From Siderastrea radians (Eukaryota > Cnidaria > Anthozoa > Scleractinia > Rhizangiidae): a stretch of DNA of 64,000 nt. The DNA is taken from assembly GCA_964017195.1 (NCBI GenBank), contig OZ024888.1, positions 11,789,701 to 11,853,700 on the forward strand. The letters run 5' to 3'. Shown here in pieces: positions 1 through 11,053 of the stretch. The translations under genes were made by a program, and so were the position numbers. The notes below the pieces were generated by a model. That model worked only from the letters and a program-made list of their open reading frames with translations. It was not told the DNA's origin and did not search any database. Position 1 is the stretch's first letter. Each line of letters starts with the position of its first letter.

Positions 1-450
1 AGAATTTTTGTTTCGAGTTTTGAGGAAGACCGACCAAAAGACAGCGCAAAATGATCTTGAGTGAAGAATGCATAGTCTGTGGAGCTATGTTTGGTGAGGA
101 GAGGGTGAATAATTCAGTTGACCTCCTTTCCAGGGTATTGGTCGCCTTTTCAGTTGGTCAAATTTAAGCGTTAGCTACAGTTACACACTTTTACTGCAAC
201 TTGCTGTTACAGATGCTTGAATGTTATTGAAGCTGCAGTCACGCACGGCTCGCTTGCTTTCTTTTCGAGACGAACCAACACTTCGTCGGTTCTGCACGCA
301 TTGCGGGCCTATGTTTGATAACGTCGCCCTTTGGGCGACCATTGTCGGCCTTTTGTCTTGCGGATAGAATTTCACCAGACGCGTAACTAGATAGCATGCT
401 TTGTTCAGTCACGTTCATTGTTTTGAATTCAAAACAGATCGATTTGCGCG
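1..450. repeat. Duplicated block, paralogous to 34,497-34,905
   Basis: This stretch aligns by eye with 34,497-34,905. Shared landmarks include the run TTTTGAGGAAGAC, then GTGAAGAATG, AGCTATGTTTGGTGAGGAG, and later TCGCTTGCTTT and TCTGCACGCATTGCGG in the same order. No long reading frame is shared by both copies, so it reads as a dispersed repeat or part of a segmental duplication rather than a gene. Confidence 0.65.
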
Positions 451-2380
451 ATGAATTTAGCCAGCATTACGGTCAAATATGACTCCTCTTGCGCCCTGTG
501 TTCACAGTACTCGCAAATGGTAGTAAGCGCGGAGAAAGAAGACACGATCTTTGCGCCATTGTTAAGAGCGGTTCACCACTCGCATCCGGCAGACAATTCA
601 TATTTGGAAATGTATGTACACGATTTGCATTTGCACTCGCCAAAATCAGTTCGCTACGGAATGCAAATGTTACAGAAGAATTGATTTAGTGACTGAGCAA
701 TTGGAAATCAATTCCATCCGTTGCAAGAGAATTAATTTATACCAACGGTAATTTGTATTTTCTTGCGGTATACCTAAAGCTGAAGCAAGCCGAAGTCCTG
801 AGTCGTGATTGGAAAAAAGGCCCAGTCCATATTTCGCGCACGTTCGCTTTGTTCTTTTTCTCCCGTTTTTTTTTCCATCTTGTAACCTGCTAAAAAAGAA
901 AGCCTGATCGCAGGTTATTCAGCTTGTCACTCACTGACGCTTTAATATTCGTTATTTTTATGTATTCGACAAGCATTTTCATATTTTGTGGCAAACATCG
1001 AGCTCCGATTCCCCACACCCTGCCTGGTTTGTCATGTTTCTTTTTATAGCCTGCGGAACAGGCTTTTTATTTATTTATTTATTTACTTATTTATTTATTT
1101 ATTTTTTGTGTTTTTGGGGCAAACAAGCGATCACCTGTCGCCCACGCCAGAAACGTTTTCCAAAAAATGACGCCTGTTCTGCAGGCTACGTTTCTTTGGG
1201 CAAGTCTTGATGAACCAAAATCTCGCGCGATATGTATGACATGATTGGAAAGGTGAGATATTTAAAACTGGTGAAATCATAACCAACATCCCCTGATTCT
1301 TCACACTTCACTGAGAGAGGCGCGGCTGGGATAACGGAAACAAACCATTTATGTTAACCTAAAACGTGTTGTGCTCGAATTGTTCCACAAGCTGTCCACG
1401 GACTGACTGAGTTCATCCGTTCCCGGTGCCAGATCCCCAGCTATATTCGATTTCAATTGCGAATCTTATCGAGGGCACACATTCGTCTAGAACGTTCGAC
1501 GTGTTTTTTGTGGATGTGGATGTGAGACTTGACTAGAACGTCATCTTTTGATGAAGTAGACATGTCGCGGCATTCGTATTTATACCGAAATGTTCCACTC
1601 ATTGACGGAAACCTAGGATTAAGTGTTCCCGCAAGAATATCTCGTCAGAGCGTGAAGTTGCCCACTACTGTTGTGAACAGCAGTGCCGTTAAGCGTGTGC
1701 CTCCGTTAAGTTCCTGTCTGCAAGCCAGGGCTCAACTGCAGAGTGAAACAGCTTAACTCCAGTGAGATTGTATAAGAGAGAAATCCAAGCGCAACTTAAA
1801 GGGGATAATAAGAATCGGGCGTGTAATGTTTGTTGGGAATGAGGAACACATTGCGATGAAATTTGCTTTCGATATAAATCCCGAATAGATTGATGTACCT
1901 GTGCTACGGAGTTTCCTAACGAACGTCGTGTGTGAATACGATCGACAATTGATAACTTGGTTAACGAAGTAGAGGATCAGAAATGTGATACGTGTTCTTA
2001 TAACAAAAACCGTGCGGAACTGAATACGTAATTAATTTTTTACGCAGAGAGAGGGGAAACCTAAAATCTTTTAAATTTCCAATTACGTAAGGGGGTTCTG
2101 GTACGCTGTACGACTTGCATTAGGTCTGATAACGCACTTAAACGTTAACGTTGCGTATAAATCGTAAGATGAAAAGAAAGCGTACAGGGCAGCCCTTCAC
2201 TTCCCAATATGCATGGAACCGCTAGCACAAAATCATCTATTGACGGTGATTTACTATCTCATCAGTTTCGTTTGTCGATATTATATATTATGATAATGTA
2301 CAGCCTTATGGTGAAGGCAACTATTAGTAATTAATGTGCAGATATATGATTGAACAATGATTGTTATTTGAGGGATTCAT
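451..2380. other. Mostly featureless stretch with one unassigned small ORF (1,561-1,755, plus)
   Basis: No recognisable domain. A (TTTA)n microsatellite lies near 1,065-1,105. The only ORF with protein-like composition starts at ATG 1,561 (MSRHSYLYRNV...) and runs 64 residues, Ser/Arg/Val-rich, to a TAA after ...QSETA. I do not recognise it; there is no signal peptide, membrane segment or homologous copy elsewhere in the window. It could be an exon of a gene outside the minus-strand array, or chance. Confidence 0.3.
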
Positions 2381-2383
2381 TTA

Positions 2384-2755
2384 CCGTAAATCCTTTTTTA
2401 AGCTGTCCTCTTTAGAAGAAGAAATTTATTAAGCCCCCCGCCTCTCTTTTTAGCCACCCACCCCTGCCCCTTCAGAAAAAAATACACTGCATGTGAACTA
2501 AAAGTACGGTACTATGACTTTGTCTCGTCTTGGAAGTTCAGTTTGTAACGTGATTGCATCAATTGATTGGGCGAATGATAAACATGTAATCATGTGTTAC
2601 AAGACTGAAGGCATCGATTGTATGCAAAAATTACATGACATCCTGATAGTGTACATCATGCTGCATTTTGCTAAATAAATAAGCCCCCCCCCCCCCCTCG
2701 AAAGTACCTTAAATAAATTTATAGCCACCCGGGTGGCTTAATAGAGGAATTACGG
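2384..2755. mobile_element. CCGT-family foldback element, member 1
   Basis: The left end begins CCGTAAATCC and the right end, read in reverse, begins CCGTAATTCC. The interior carries paired TTAAGCC motifs and a poly-C run near 2,682-2,698. The left flank is TA (2,382-2,383), the right flank TG, consistent with a decayed TA target duplication. The ends and the AAGCCC/AAGCGCC motifs match the elements at 35,645-36,599 and 62,776-63,230. No transposase is encoded, so it is non-autonomous. Confidence 0.6.
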
Positions 2756-2980
2756 TGTATCAAATATTATTTTTATCTACAATTACTGTAAAGTCACTAA
2801 TAATAAAACCGATAATTTTATAGATATACACAAGGTTGTTTGTATGCGTTGTTATTTCTATCATAGTGTAAACTGTATGGCAGGCCAAATATTCATTCCA
2901 GAGGTAACTGTTATATTCAGTCGATAATGATCAGTTATCCGTCTGTTGCAGGAGTGGAGGAGGGGGGGGGGGATAATTGA

Positions 2981-3465
2981 AGATACCATGGGTCTCCTTA
3001 CACAGGAGGTGGGGTCGTAGAAGATACCATGGGTCTCCTTTCAAGGGAAGTGGGGTCGTAGAAGATGCAATGGGTCTCCTTACACAGGCAGTGAGGTAGT
3101 AGAAGATACCATGGGCCTCCTTTCAAGGGAAGTGGGGTCGTAGAAGATACCATGGGTCTCCTTTCAAGGGAAGTGGGGTCGTAGAAGATGCAATGGGTCT
3201 CCTTACACAGGCGGTGGGGTCGTAGAAGATACCATGGGTCTCCTTTCAAGGGAAGTGGGGTCGTAGAAGATACAATGGGTCTCCTTACACAGGCAGTGGG
3301 GTAGTAGAAGATACCATGGGCCTCCTTTCAAGGGAAGTGGGGTCGTAGAAGATACCATGGGTCTCCTTACGCAGGAGGTGGGGTCGTAGAAGATACCATG
3401 GGTCTCCATTCAAGAGACGTGGGGTTATAGAAGATACCATGGGTCTCCAGATTATGGAAGTGGGG
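2981..3465. repeat. 41-bp minisatellite, about 12 copies
   Basis: AGATACCATGGGTCTCC (or AGATGCAATGGG) recurs every 41 bp. Copies at 2,981, 3,022, 3,063 and 3,104 show the exact period. Two variants alternate, one containing TTTCAAGGGAAGT and one TTACACAGG, giving a higher-order structure. The array drifts and ends near 3,465. Several minus-strand ORFs here are periodic translations of the repeat, not genes. Confidence 0.9.
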
Positions 3466-3859
3466 ACACTGTTAAAAGAGGGGAGGGGGGCTATGGAAGT
3501 TGCCATGGGTATCTGCATATGGGGAGGGGGCTATAGGAAGAGGCAGTCATCTTCACTCATTCTGGTGGGTCCCGAGCATGTATAATAGTTTTGACCACTT
3601 CCCTTACTCCTGGAAAATTTTACTTCTAAGCGTTAAAAAACTGAACATTTGCAACAAGAAGTAGCTTCAGGTTGGTATATAGCAGGAGACAAAGGGTTGA
3701 ATCTGTAAAATTTTCATCAGACTTATCACCTTTCCTATTGAATTGCGCAGTCGCGCAGTTGCTTTTCATTGTTCCTAACTTCATGCCTTTTACTGTCGAA
3801 CTTGAGAAACAAAACATATTAACTTTCTTTTTGTTACGATGTACGAGGCGGCTCTAACT

Positions 3860-4780
3860 TTTAAGTCTGTAAATGAAATTCTGAAGCAATTTATATGAAA
3901 GCTACTGAAGAGTAGTTTGGTGTTTTACTTTTTACTGTACCGTACAAGTTGGCTCTAAGTTTTAATTCTGTGGATAAAATCCTAACTGTGACCATTCAAA
4001 TAACAGTTGTAAACAAGACTTTCCTGTGGTTATTTTTTGTTATGCTGGACTTTTGCGTCTGTGGATAAAATTCCGAGGAGTCACCAATCAGGTGAAAGCT
4101 ATTGGGCAGTACATGTACTTTCCTCATGTTTCCTATGTTACTGTTTGTTATGATATGCTGTACAAGGTGGTTCTAACTTTTCAGATTATGGATGAAATCC
4201 TTAGTGCAGTCATTAAAATGAAAGCTGTTGAGCATTACTTACCTGTGGTACTGTCAACTAAGCTATACAAGTTGGACTAAACTTAAGTACATGTGGCCAT
4301 TTAAATGGCAGATGGTAAAACTGCTGAATTTTGAGTCTGCGAATGAAATCCTAAAGTGTGACTATTCAAATGAAGGCTACTGAGCAGTACTTTCCTGTGG
4401 TGTTGTTCACCACTGCTGTGCAAGGTGGCTCTGACTTTTGAGTCTACTGTTGAGTCTCTTAAGTGTCATTATTCAAAAAAAAGCTACTGAGCAGTACTTT
4501 ACTGTGGTGCTGTTTATTATGCTGTACAAGGTGGTTCTAGCTTTTGAGTCTGTGGATGAAATCCTAGCGTGTGACCATTCAAATGAAAGCTACTGAGCAG
4601 TACTTTCCTGTGGTGCTGTTCATTAACTTTTAAGTCTGAGGATTGAAATTAAAAGTGTGACCATTTACGCACAAGATACTACAAGTTGCTGAGCAGTACT
4701 TTCTTGTGGTGCTGCTTGTTGTGATGTACAAGGTGGCTCTAGCTTTTGTCTCTCTGTGGATAAATTCTTAAAGTTTTCGG
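3860..4780 (+). repeat. Tandem array of a degenerate roughly 110-bp unit
   Basis: Each unit carries TGAAAGCTACTGAGCAG, then TACTTTCCTGTGG, then GCTGTACAAGGTGG, then TTTGAGTCTGTGGATGAA and ATCCTAA-GTGTGACCATTCAAA, repeated roughly eight times with drift. The same unit recurs at 30,960-32,100 and singly near 27,830, 45,440, 55,330 and 56,610. The ORFs across it differ between copies. Confidence 0.8.
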
Positions 4781-4865
4781 TGTTCAATGGACAAAAGCTC
4801 GCGCGAGGTGACCACTGCTTTGCTAGGAGGTGAATATCCAATGCTTTCCCTGCAGAACCAAAGAC

Positions 4866-5935
4866 CTACGCCATAACGGAGAGTCCTGTGTTAAGACACC
4901 AAATATAAAGTGGCTGAGGTGCTGTCCCGATTACAGGTTTTACGCTTTTATCCTCAGATATACCCTTTGTACATTTAATGTAAGTTTGCGACTTTATAAA
5001 AGATAGATTCCTGTGTCCTTTTTGTGGTATTTCAGTATTTTGAGCTCCGAGTTGCGGAATGCTTTTTTTCGCTTGCTCAGAAGTTAAGAAGTCAACTGAA
5101 TTTTCATTTGTCAAATTTGCATGGTATTCGTTAAGACAAGTGCAAAAACTGAGAACAGTACAAGATTCCATTAGACAAAAAATAGGGCTCCAAACGGATC
5201 CAAATTGTTATGCTGGTATAGCTGGTTACAAACTGTTTCTGCTTGGCAGAAGAATACCAGAAGGAATCATTCTTATGTCTACTTTTGAAGAATTGGTTTT
5301 AATTGAAATTTTGTTTGGTAATTTTAGAGAATGAAGTATTGCCCGGTAAACTTTTTTTTTTCCAACACGTCTGTTTCTTGCGGTTTTTGATGTAGTCACG
5401 GTTGTGAAAGGCGTAAAAAAAACCCACAAAATTTGTGTTCCCCCCTCTAAGAATCGAACCCAGACCACCTGCTTCGCAGGTATGCGCTATGTCCGTTACG
5501 CCAAAGTAATCACGACTGCAAATTACGTGTTAATTTTAATTTAGTACAGTAACTGATCTCTTTTCACGTCAGTTGTCATGGCAGTCCGTTTGTCGATCGC
5601 TGCTCGATCGAGATAAACACGGGTGTTTTTCCTAGAAAAAGTTTTTCACACTGAAGGAAAAACCATGGTTGTGGATAGAAAAAAAACCGAGCCACTCGCT
5701 CTGCTAGGTTTGCCGTCCAGATCGCCGCTGAATGTTGCAAACTCAAGCAACCTAAGCTTGGACGCCGTGCGAGTTCGCTGGAGTCGATCAGACCTCGATC
5801 TCCTACTTAGTTCCGACTATGTCAATTCTTCGAACTGATTGGTCCCGATTTTTCTTTTGTTAGAGTTATGGTTGACATTATGGTTGACAATTTTTCGGTT
5901 TACGTAGTGTTTCTGCTGCGCAGTAGAATACAAAA
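4866..5935 (+). repeat. Long dispersed repeat, copy 1 (paralogous to about 32,180-33,360)
   Basis: It continues the preceding array and aligns with the block ending at 33,360. Shared landmarks: TCCCTGCAGAAC, TACCCTTTGTACATTTAATG, a tRNA-like segment (5,440-5,512 minus) and AACCATGGTTGTGGATAGAAA. From the ATG at 5,578 a short frame (MAVRLSIA...) is conserved in both copies but is broken here by a TGA or TAA after about 12 codons, while the second copy reads on. Either a fossil coding part of the repeat or coincidence. Confidence 0.7.
5440..5512 (-). repeat. tRNA-derived SINE head (Phe-like), copy 1
   Basis: Read on the minus strand it shows a degenerate A box (GGCGTAACGG...), an anticodon arm CCTGCGAAGCAGG whose loop would place GAA as anticodon, and a B box GGTTCGATTC. 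The D arm is poor and the 5' acceptor strand does not pair well, so this is not a functional tRNA. A second copy lies at 32,878-32,950 in the paralogous block, so it is an inherited part of that repeat. Confidence 0.55.
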
Positions 5936-6676
5936 AAAAAACACATGTAAAAAAAGTAAAACAGGTCTAAATGGGTTATTTTGGGGGATATTACCATCCC
6001 ACATTTTTGTGTGGCTTCGTTCATGGAATGAAGACCACATTACTATCACTCGATGGAGTTTGTGTGTGGATATAGACCCACATTTCTCTGGTTCACTTCT
6101 TGTATACTTTTGGTAACAAAGAAGATAAGTGCGCGTCGTGCATGTCACGTAGGGTATATATAAAGGTTCATAAAGGCAGGGGTACAAATTGCGTCAAGTT
6201 TCCGGTGTAAGATTTTAGTCTTTATGTTTCTTCAAGGTTTTCGCCGTGCTCCGTTTTATCAGCTACAATTCTTGACGAGGCGTTGGTTGGCTGGATGGGT
6301 TCACTATGTTTTTAATATGCTTGTTAGATGTGCCCCCCCACTTAGATGTTAATTAACGTGATATTGTAGACGAAAGAAAACAATGCAACCTTCGCGAACT
6401 AGCCAGAGTGCACGCTTCTAAAGTGCTTGTTATTCTTCGGATGTCATTTAGCAGGCAAAGGTGTCTCAGAAATAACTTATCTTGAGAAATCAACGTTTTG
6501 ACGAATTGTTCAAATGCGAAGTCAAATCAACAACTTTTGAAAGTGTATGACTATCTTCCAATTTGTCTCTACGTTTTAGTATTGAAGGTATATGACGGTA
6601 TACATTCTAATTCTGGCACTTGTACGTGACAGTTTTTGTTGTATATCGTGCTTTGTCTCATTATTATAAATTCAAC
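5936..6676. other. Gene-free stretch
   Basis: Contains the end of the dispersed repeat (AGTAAAACAGGTCTAAATGGG, also seen near 9,745, 28,555 and 56,370) and otherwise unremarkable AT-rich sequence. No supported coding frame. Confidence 0.6.
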
Positions 6677-6915
6677 TAGCCTGCTAGCACGCTCACTTAG
6701 TGTGTAACTCGCGCGAGTATCTTGGCGGTCTCTTGGCGGCGGAAGTCGGCGAGTGAAGCCGCGAGAAGAATGGGGCGAGGTAAAGAGCCATTGAATTTAG
6801 ATTTCTCCGCGTTCGTCCGCGAACGCAGCATTCTGATTGGTTTGAAATGACAGGCGATGACAGACTTTATTATTGTGACAAGTGGTGTCATTGTTTGTGG
6901 TCTTTCTCAGATTTT

Positions 6916-6986
6916 TAGACTGCGAGCAGTCTCTTTCCTGTCCTAATTTTAGCGAGAAGGAAAATAGGACGACTTCTCGCAGTCTA
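6916..6986. mobile_element. Compact TAGACTGC hairpin MITE
   Basis: The ends TAGACTGCGAGCAGTCTC and ...GCAGTCTA are complementary. The inner part (CCTGTCCTAATTTT / AAAATAGGAC) is also paired, so nearly all 71 bp can form a stem. The ends match the element at 38,894-39,109. No clear target duplication is visible. Confidence 0.55.
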
Positions 6987-7580
6987 TCGGTTTTTCAATC
7001 GATTCAATTTCTTAACGTGACTCGGCTAGTTGCGTCTGGTTAGCGTTGCGGTTTTGTGTCATTTTTTGGAATATCGGCCACGTTTGTTTCGGTTATTGCA
7101 GCCTGGTTTTAGTGCGTGGTAGTTTTCAAGCCTCTCTTCTTGGAATCTCCGTAATGTGAGGATCTGTAAGACTTTATTTGCCATGCATTGGGCATTATCT
7201 GGCTATCGTAACGAAAGCCCATTATGTTGCAGTCTTCGGTTATTTGTTATTGTGGGAAGATGGTATCGCTTGTTCCTGGTGAAATCTTCTGCGGTAGCGG
7301 TTTGATACTCTTCGTAACTGCAAATTTCATGTCCCTGGAGTTCGATGTTTTTGGATATTTTAACTTCTTATGCGCTCTCGTGCATCGATTCCGAGTTATC
7401 TGCACAGATGCCTTCGCGATTTGATTTCTCGAGGATTCCTAGTTCCATACTTATTTCGAATAGAACACATTTAAACGTGGCAAAAATTGTCAACTGTGTT
7501 TACAACTTTCTGTTGCGCTATTGAGGCACATTCCTAAAGAAATCGATCCCCTCGAGTGTGAAAATCTGCTGTCGTGTGGT

Positions 7581-8040
7581 AAGCCGTCACTGCCAAAAGC
7601 CTATCGACTTGTAAATACCCCCAACAAGCTAGTGACTTCTCGCTAGCTAGCGAGTTCAATAGCGATAAGTTGAAAACTCGCTAGCTAGCGAGTTCACTAG
7701 CGAGAATATGAAAACTCGCTAGCGAGAAATTAAAAACTCGCTAGCGAGAACTTGCTAGCTAGCGAGTTCACTGGTGAAAATGAAAACTCGCTAGCGAGAA
7801 CTCGCCAGCTAGCGAGTTCACTAGCGAGAAAATGAAAACTTGCTAGCGAGAACTGAAACTTTTCTAAAGCAACTCAGCCATAGCTTTCCAGAACTCGACC
7901 ATACATTTCTAAAACTGACCATATAGCTTTTGAAACTCGTCCATACGTTTCCAAAACGGACCATACAATTTCTCTAACTCGATGATATTGGAAGCTGTTT
8001 GGACCGGTACAAGTCGATAGGCTTTTGGCAGTGACGGCTT
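7581..8040. mobile_element. 460-bp element with perfect 33-bp TIRs and palindromic satellite core
   Basis: Positions 7,581-7,613 and 8,008-8,040 are exact inverted copies of a 33-bp sequence beginning AAGCCGTCACTGCC. Between them (about 7,634-7,856) the self-complementary word ACTCGCTAGCTAGCGAGT recurs at least six times in variants. No ORF. No convincing target duplication is directly adjacent. The element sits inside the larger inverted pair at 6,677-8,263. Confidence 0.75.
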
Positions 8041-8263
8041 GCCATAGTCGTGTTTGTTTACATTTTGCTTCGCTTGTATTGGTTAGATATTTGATACCTT
8101 AACAGTTAAGACTTGTCACCTCGCAGGGGCGGAATTCAAAATTCAATGGCTTTCGTGCAGGCTCACTTTACCTCGCTCCATTCTTCTCGCGGCTTCACTC
8201 GCCGACTTCCGCCGACAAGATACTCGCGCGAATTACACACTAAGTGAGCCTGCTCGCAGGCTA

Positions 8264-10245
8264 AAATTCAACGGAAATAAGCCAGTTGACCTAAACTAGT
8301 AGCTCACATAACTAAAGAGTTTATTGCGATAAGCATCTTATTTTTTTTAGGCGGCGCGACGTCTCAAACGTCAAATGCAAAGCACATTCCTGAATTGTCG
8401 GAAGTCAGTAGACTCAGTCTTTGCACGGGCTCTAAACAATCAGGCTCCTTATAATGACGTGGATTTTATGAGACTGAAAGCTAATGTTTCAAATACCGCA
8501 CGATTTATTTGTGACACGGATTTTTATAAACAGAAGTGTGAAGCGTAATTTTGTTGTTTTGAGTTTCGCGGCGTATTGAAGTTGAGTAAAGGTAAGCGTT
8601 GAAATGTTTATTTCGCTGTTTTGAGGACATTTCGTTTTTAAGGGGCAGTGTTTACAAAGGCTAGCGAGAACTTGGGAGTTGTGTGCGTCCAATGCCCATC
8701 CACGCTCGCGTGCGTTCTCGCAGTGCACGAGGCGGAAAGCAATCTACACCTGCCACTGTAAACCCGGCCCTTACAGAATCAAAGCTGGAACTTACTTATA
8801 TAGTTTAATAAATAGCGTCCCAAAAAACTACAACACTAAAAAAAGGAAAACAGTAAACAAAAAAATTCGGTGGTGATGAAATCTCAATCAAATAACAAAC
8901 AAGGCCTGAGTATCACCACTCTATATTGATTCCGTCGCATTTTTAGAATTTTGGTTGTCTAAACTTGTCTAAGACCTCTCAGTCTTTCGTTTATGTCTTT
9001 CCACGTTTTCAAACTAATTTTTAAAATAAAGTTTCATTCATTTTAGTCTGTATTAGAGCACGGGTTAACACGCAAAAATATAAACGTCACGAGTTGGTTA
9101 GCTATCTCAGCATTGACGTGAATATGTCTTCCAGATGTCTCTCGAAACACAGCTTTCTGGCGATAAAAAATTGGTCTGAACCCCTACATGAAATCAAGAA
9201 TACTAGACAAAATGAAGTTTGAGCTCAAAAGAGGAGAGGTAAAGAGCGTTTCCGCCTGTTGTAGCCTAAGGATATCACGGTACAGAGGTCACTGGTTACA
9301 AACAAACGAAGTTCTCAAGTTGCATACATATGTGTTTAATTCCTTACATACCGGAAGTGCAAATTGTCCATAACAGGTCACCGGAAACCACGAACTACTA
9401 AAGTTAAAGCCTTTTTTCCTCCAGAAAAGGGGAGGGGGGTGGTGGGTGAGAGACTATGCGCCGCCTGTAAATTTTTCAGAATGTCTTGTTCGTGATGGTA
9501 TCAATGGTGATGGGATGTTGCAATGTGTTGTGATTGACAATAAAATTGTCGTAAAAACGTAAAATCGTGCGACTAATGTTACTGGCCTGAAAAATATCCT
9601 TCGTTATATCCTTCGTTGTATAGGGGGATCGTTACATCGGGTTCCCCTCCTGTAATTTGAAGCCACACTAGTATGCCTCAGCATACCGTTTATTATATAA
9701 CAAAAAAGCGTAAAAAGGGAAAACACGTGTAGTTACGAAAACAAATCTAAATGGGGTGATTTTGAGGAGGGTATATTACCACTGTATATTTTTATAATGG
9801 CAGGCAAAGGAGTCGTCTTCGTGATCCTGTAACAAAGCGCACTAAAATAACGGAGTTAAAACTAACGCAAGAAAAGGAATCGGTAAGGTCAAGGTCAAAC
9901 AGACTCAACATCATTCAATATTGCTCAACACAATTTTTTTGTTGTCCGATGTTTTAAGAGGCAGCCAAACAAATATAACATTATTTTTCGCACCTGTCGA
10001 GAGCAAAAGAAACTTGATTCAACATCATTCAACAGGGTAACCAACGCGTTTGGGCATGTTGAGTTCTGTACGTTCGGAAGTGTTGAACGGAAACTCGTTG
10101 AACCCGTTCCTCTTAGGCCTGGTGCCTGAACATCAGGTAAAGAGAACGCTTACGCTCTGAAAGATATTACTAAACGTGGGAATTGTTTTAATGGATATTT
10201 GGTGGAAAGAAGCAAGATTAAAAGAGTGTTTAAGCTCGTTCTTAC
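8264..10245. other. Gene-free stretch downstream of the unit B Ig exon; dispersed repeat at 9,706-10,040
   Basis: If unit B continues inside the window, its next exon would have to lie here or further left. I looked on the minus strand for an acceptor followed by Ig, collagen or discoidin-like sequence and found none. From 9,706 to about 10,040 the sequence (TAGTTACGAAAACAAATCTAAA, AACATCATTCAATATTGCTCAA, GGCAGCCAAACAAAT) is paralogous to 56,340-56,625 and is a dispersed repeat. Confidence 0.55.
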
Positions 10246-10791
10246 CAGCCGGTTTGACAGTCAGTTTAGTGGAAACAGCCTTGGTAAAGATACCACTGTG
10301 TGTCGCTGTACAAGTGTATTTCCCCGAGTCCTCCACTTTAGGATTCCAGATTTTCATTGTTCCATCCACACTAACTTTTGATCTTCCAACAGGCAGGTCA
10401 CCGTTTTCTTTCATCCAAGTGACTTTTGGCAGTGTGTCACCTGTGGCCTGACAGCGGACTGTGATATTCTGGACTGTGGACACTTGGAGCTGCGCAGGTG
10501 GTCTGACTGTAAACTGAGGCAGTTCCACAACGACAAGCTGTGTTACAGCTGAGTCATGTCCTAAGAGATTTGTTGCTTTGCATTCGTACAAACCAAAATC
10601 TTCTTTTTGGGAATTTATTATTGACAGCTGTCCGTCTTTCACTAACGTTCTTGCTTGGGCAAGATTATCGCGCCCTTTAACCCACGTGATCACAGGTGGA
10701 GGGAAGCCAGTCACGTGACACACTGGTAAGGTGATGTTATTGCCCTTTTCAACGTAAGATGGGCCAAGTGACAGAGAAACCTTTGGTTTAC
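10246..10791 (-). CDS. Unit B exon 3: two I-set immunoglobulin domains
   Basis: This is an internal exon of the unit B membrane-anchored collagen-Ig gene. It starts after the acceptor GATGCAG (exon begins GTAAACC) and ends at the donor GCTG/GTAAGAAC. It is 546 bp, phase 1 at both ends, so it joins in frame to the exon ending at 16,742. It encodes about residues 277-457 of the predicted product. Ig 1 shows PVCHVTGFPPP, the core Trp in ITWVKG and the Tyr-corner DFGLYECKA. Ig 2 shows VRCQATG, VTWMKENG and DSGKYTCTA. Both therefore have the paired Cys, the core Trp and the D-x-G-x-Y-x-C signature. N-glycosylation sequons are present (NIT twice). The intact donor says the gene continues to the left, but no further exon was found down to position 1. 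The domains are probably extracellular and bind ligands or neighbouring cells; the partner is unknown. Confidence 0.9.
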
Positions 10792-10937
10792 CTGCATCAA
10801 GCGAGAAAACGATTTCATTGTTCACCAAAGGAAAAATTTACGTGCACCAGAAACCGTCACCCAATGTTTAAGAAAGCGACTGCTAATACTAAAAAGTTCC
10901 GAGCTATGGAACAAATACCCAATAATGAATAATATTT

Positions 10938-11053
10938 AACAATTATTCTACGAGGGCGCGCTGGATATGAAATGATAGATAACCAACGAGGCGCGTAGCG
11001 CCGAGTTGGTTATAATCATTTGATATCCAGCAAGCCCGAGTAGAATAATTGTT
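10938..11053. mobile_element. 116-bp foldback MITE
   Basis: AACAATTATTCTACGAGGGC at the left pairs with GCCCGAGTAGAATAATTGTT at the right. Inside, GGATATGAAATGAT pairs with ATCATTTGATATCC and ATAACCAAC pairs with GTTGGTTAT around a GC-rich centre. Related sequence (GGATATGAGATGAC, AATAACCAACTCG) occurs near 47,970-48,100. Confidence 0.7.

Larger units (their letters stand above)
6677..8263. mobile_element. Pair of inverted roughly 110-bp repeats bounding 1.59 kb
   Basis: The left arm (6,677-6,785) and the reverse complement of the right arm (8,166-8,263) match over about 100 bp with a few mismatches and one small insertion (near 6,727-6,740). Shared motifs: GCTCACTTAGTGTGTAA, TCGCGCGAGTATCTT, CGGAAGTCGGCGAGTGAAGC and GAAGAATGG. 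Each arm has GCAGGCTCACTT-like sequence at its ends, so these may be two copies of a short MITE in opposite orientation rather than TIRs of one element. No transposase ORF lies between them. Confidence 0.65.

Noticed and set aside
2981..3465. Possible CRISPR-like array of direct repeats
   Set aside because: There are no unique spacers: the whole 41-bp unit repeats. The surroundings are eukaryotic.
2998..3518. Several overlapping minus-strand ORFs with periodic peptides
   Set aside because: They are translations of the 41-bp minisatellite, and 41 is not a multiple of three, so the peptide changes frame each unit.
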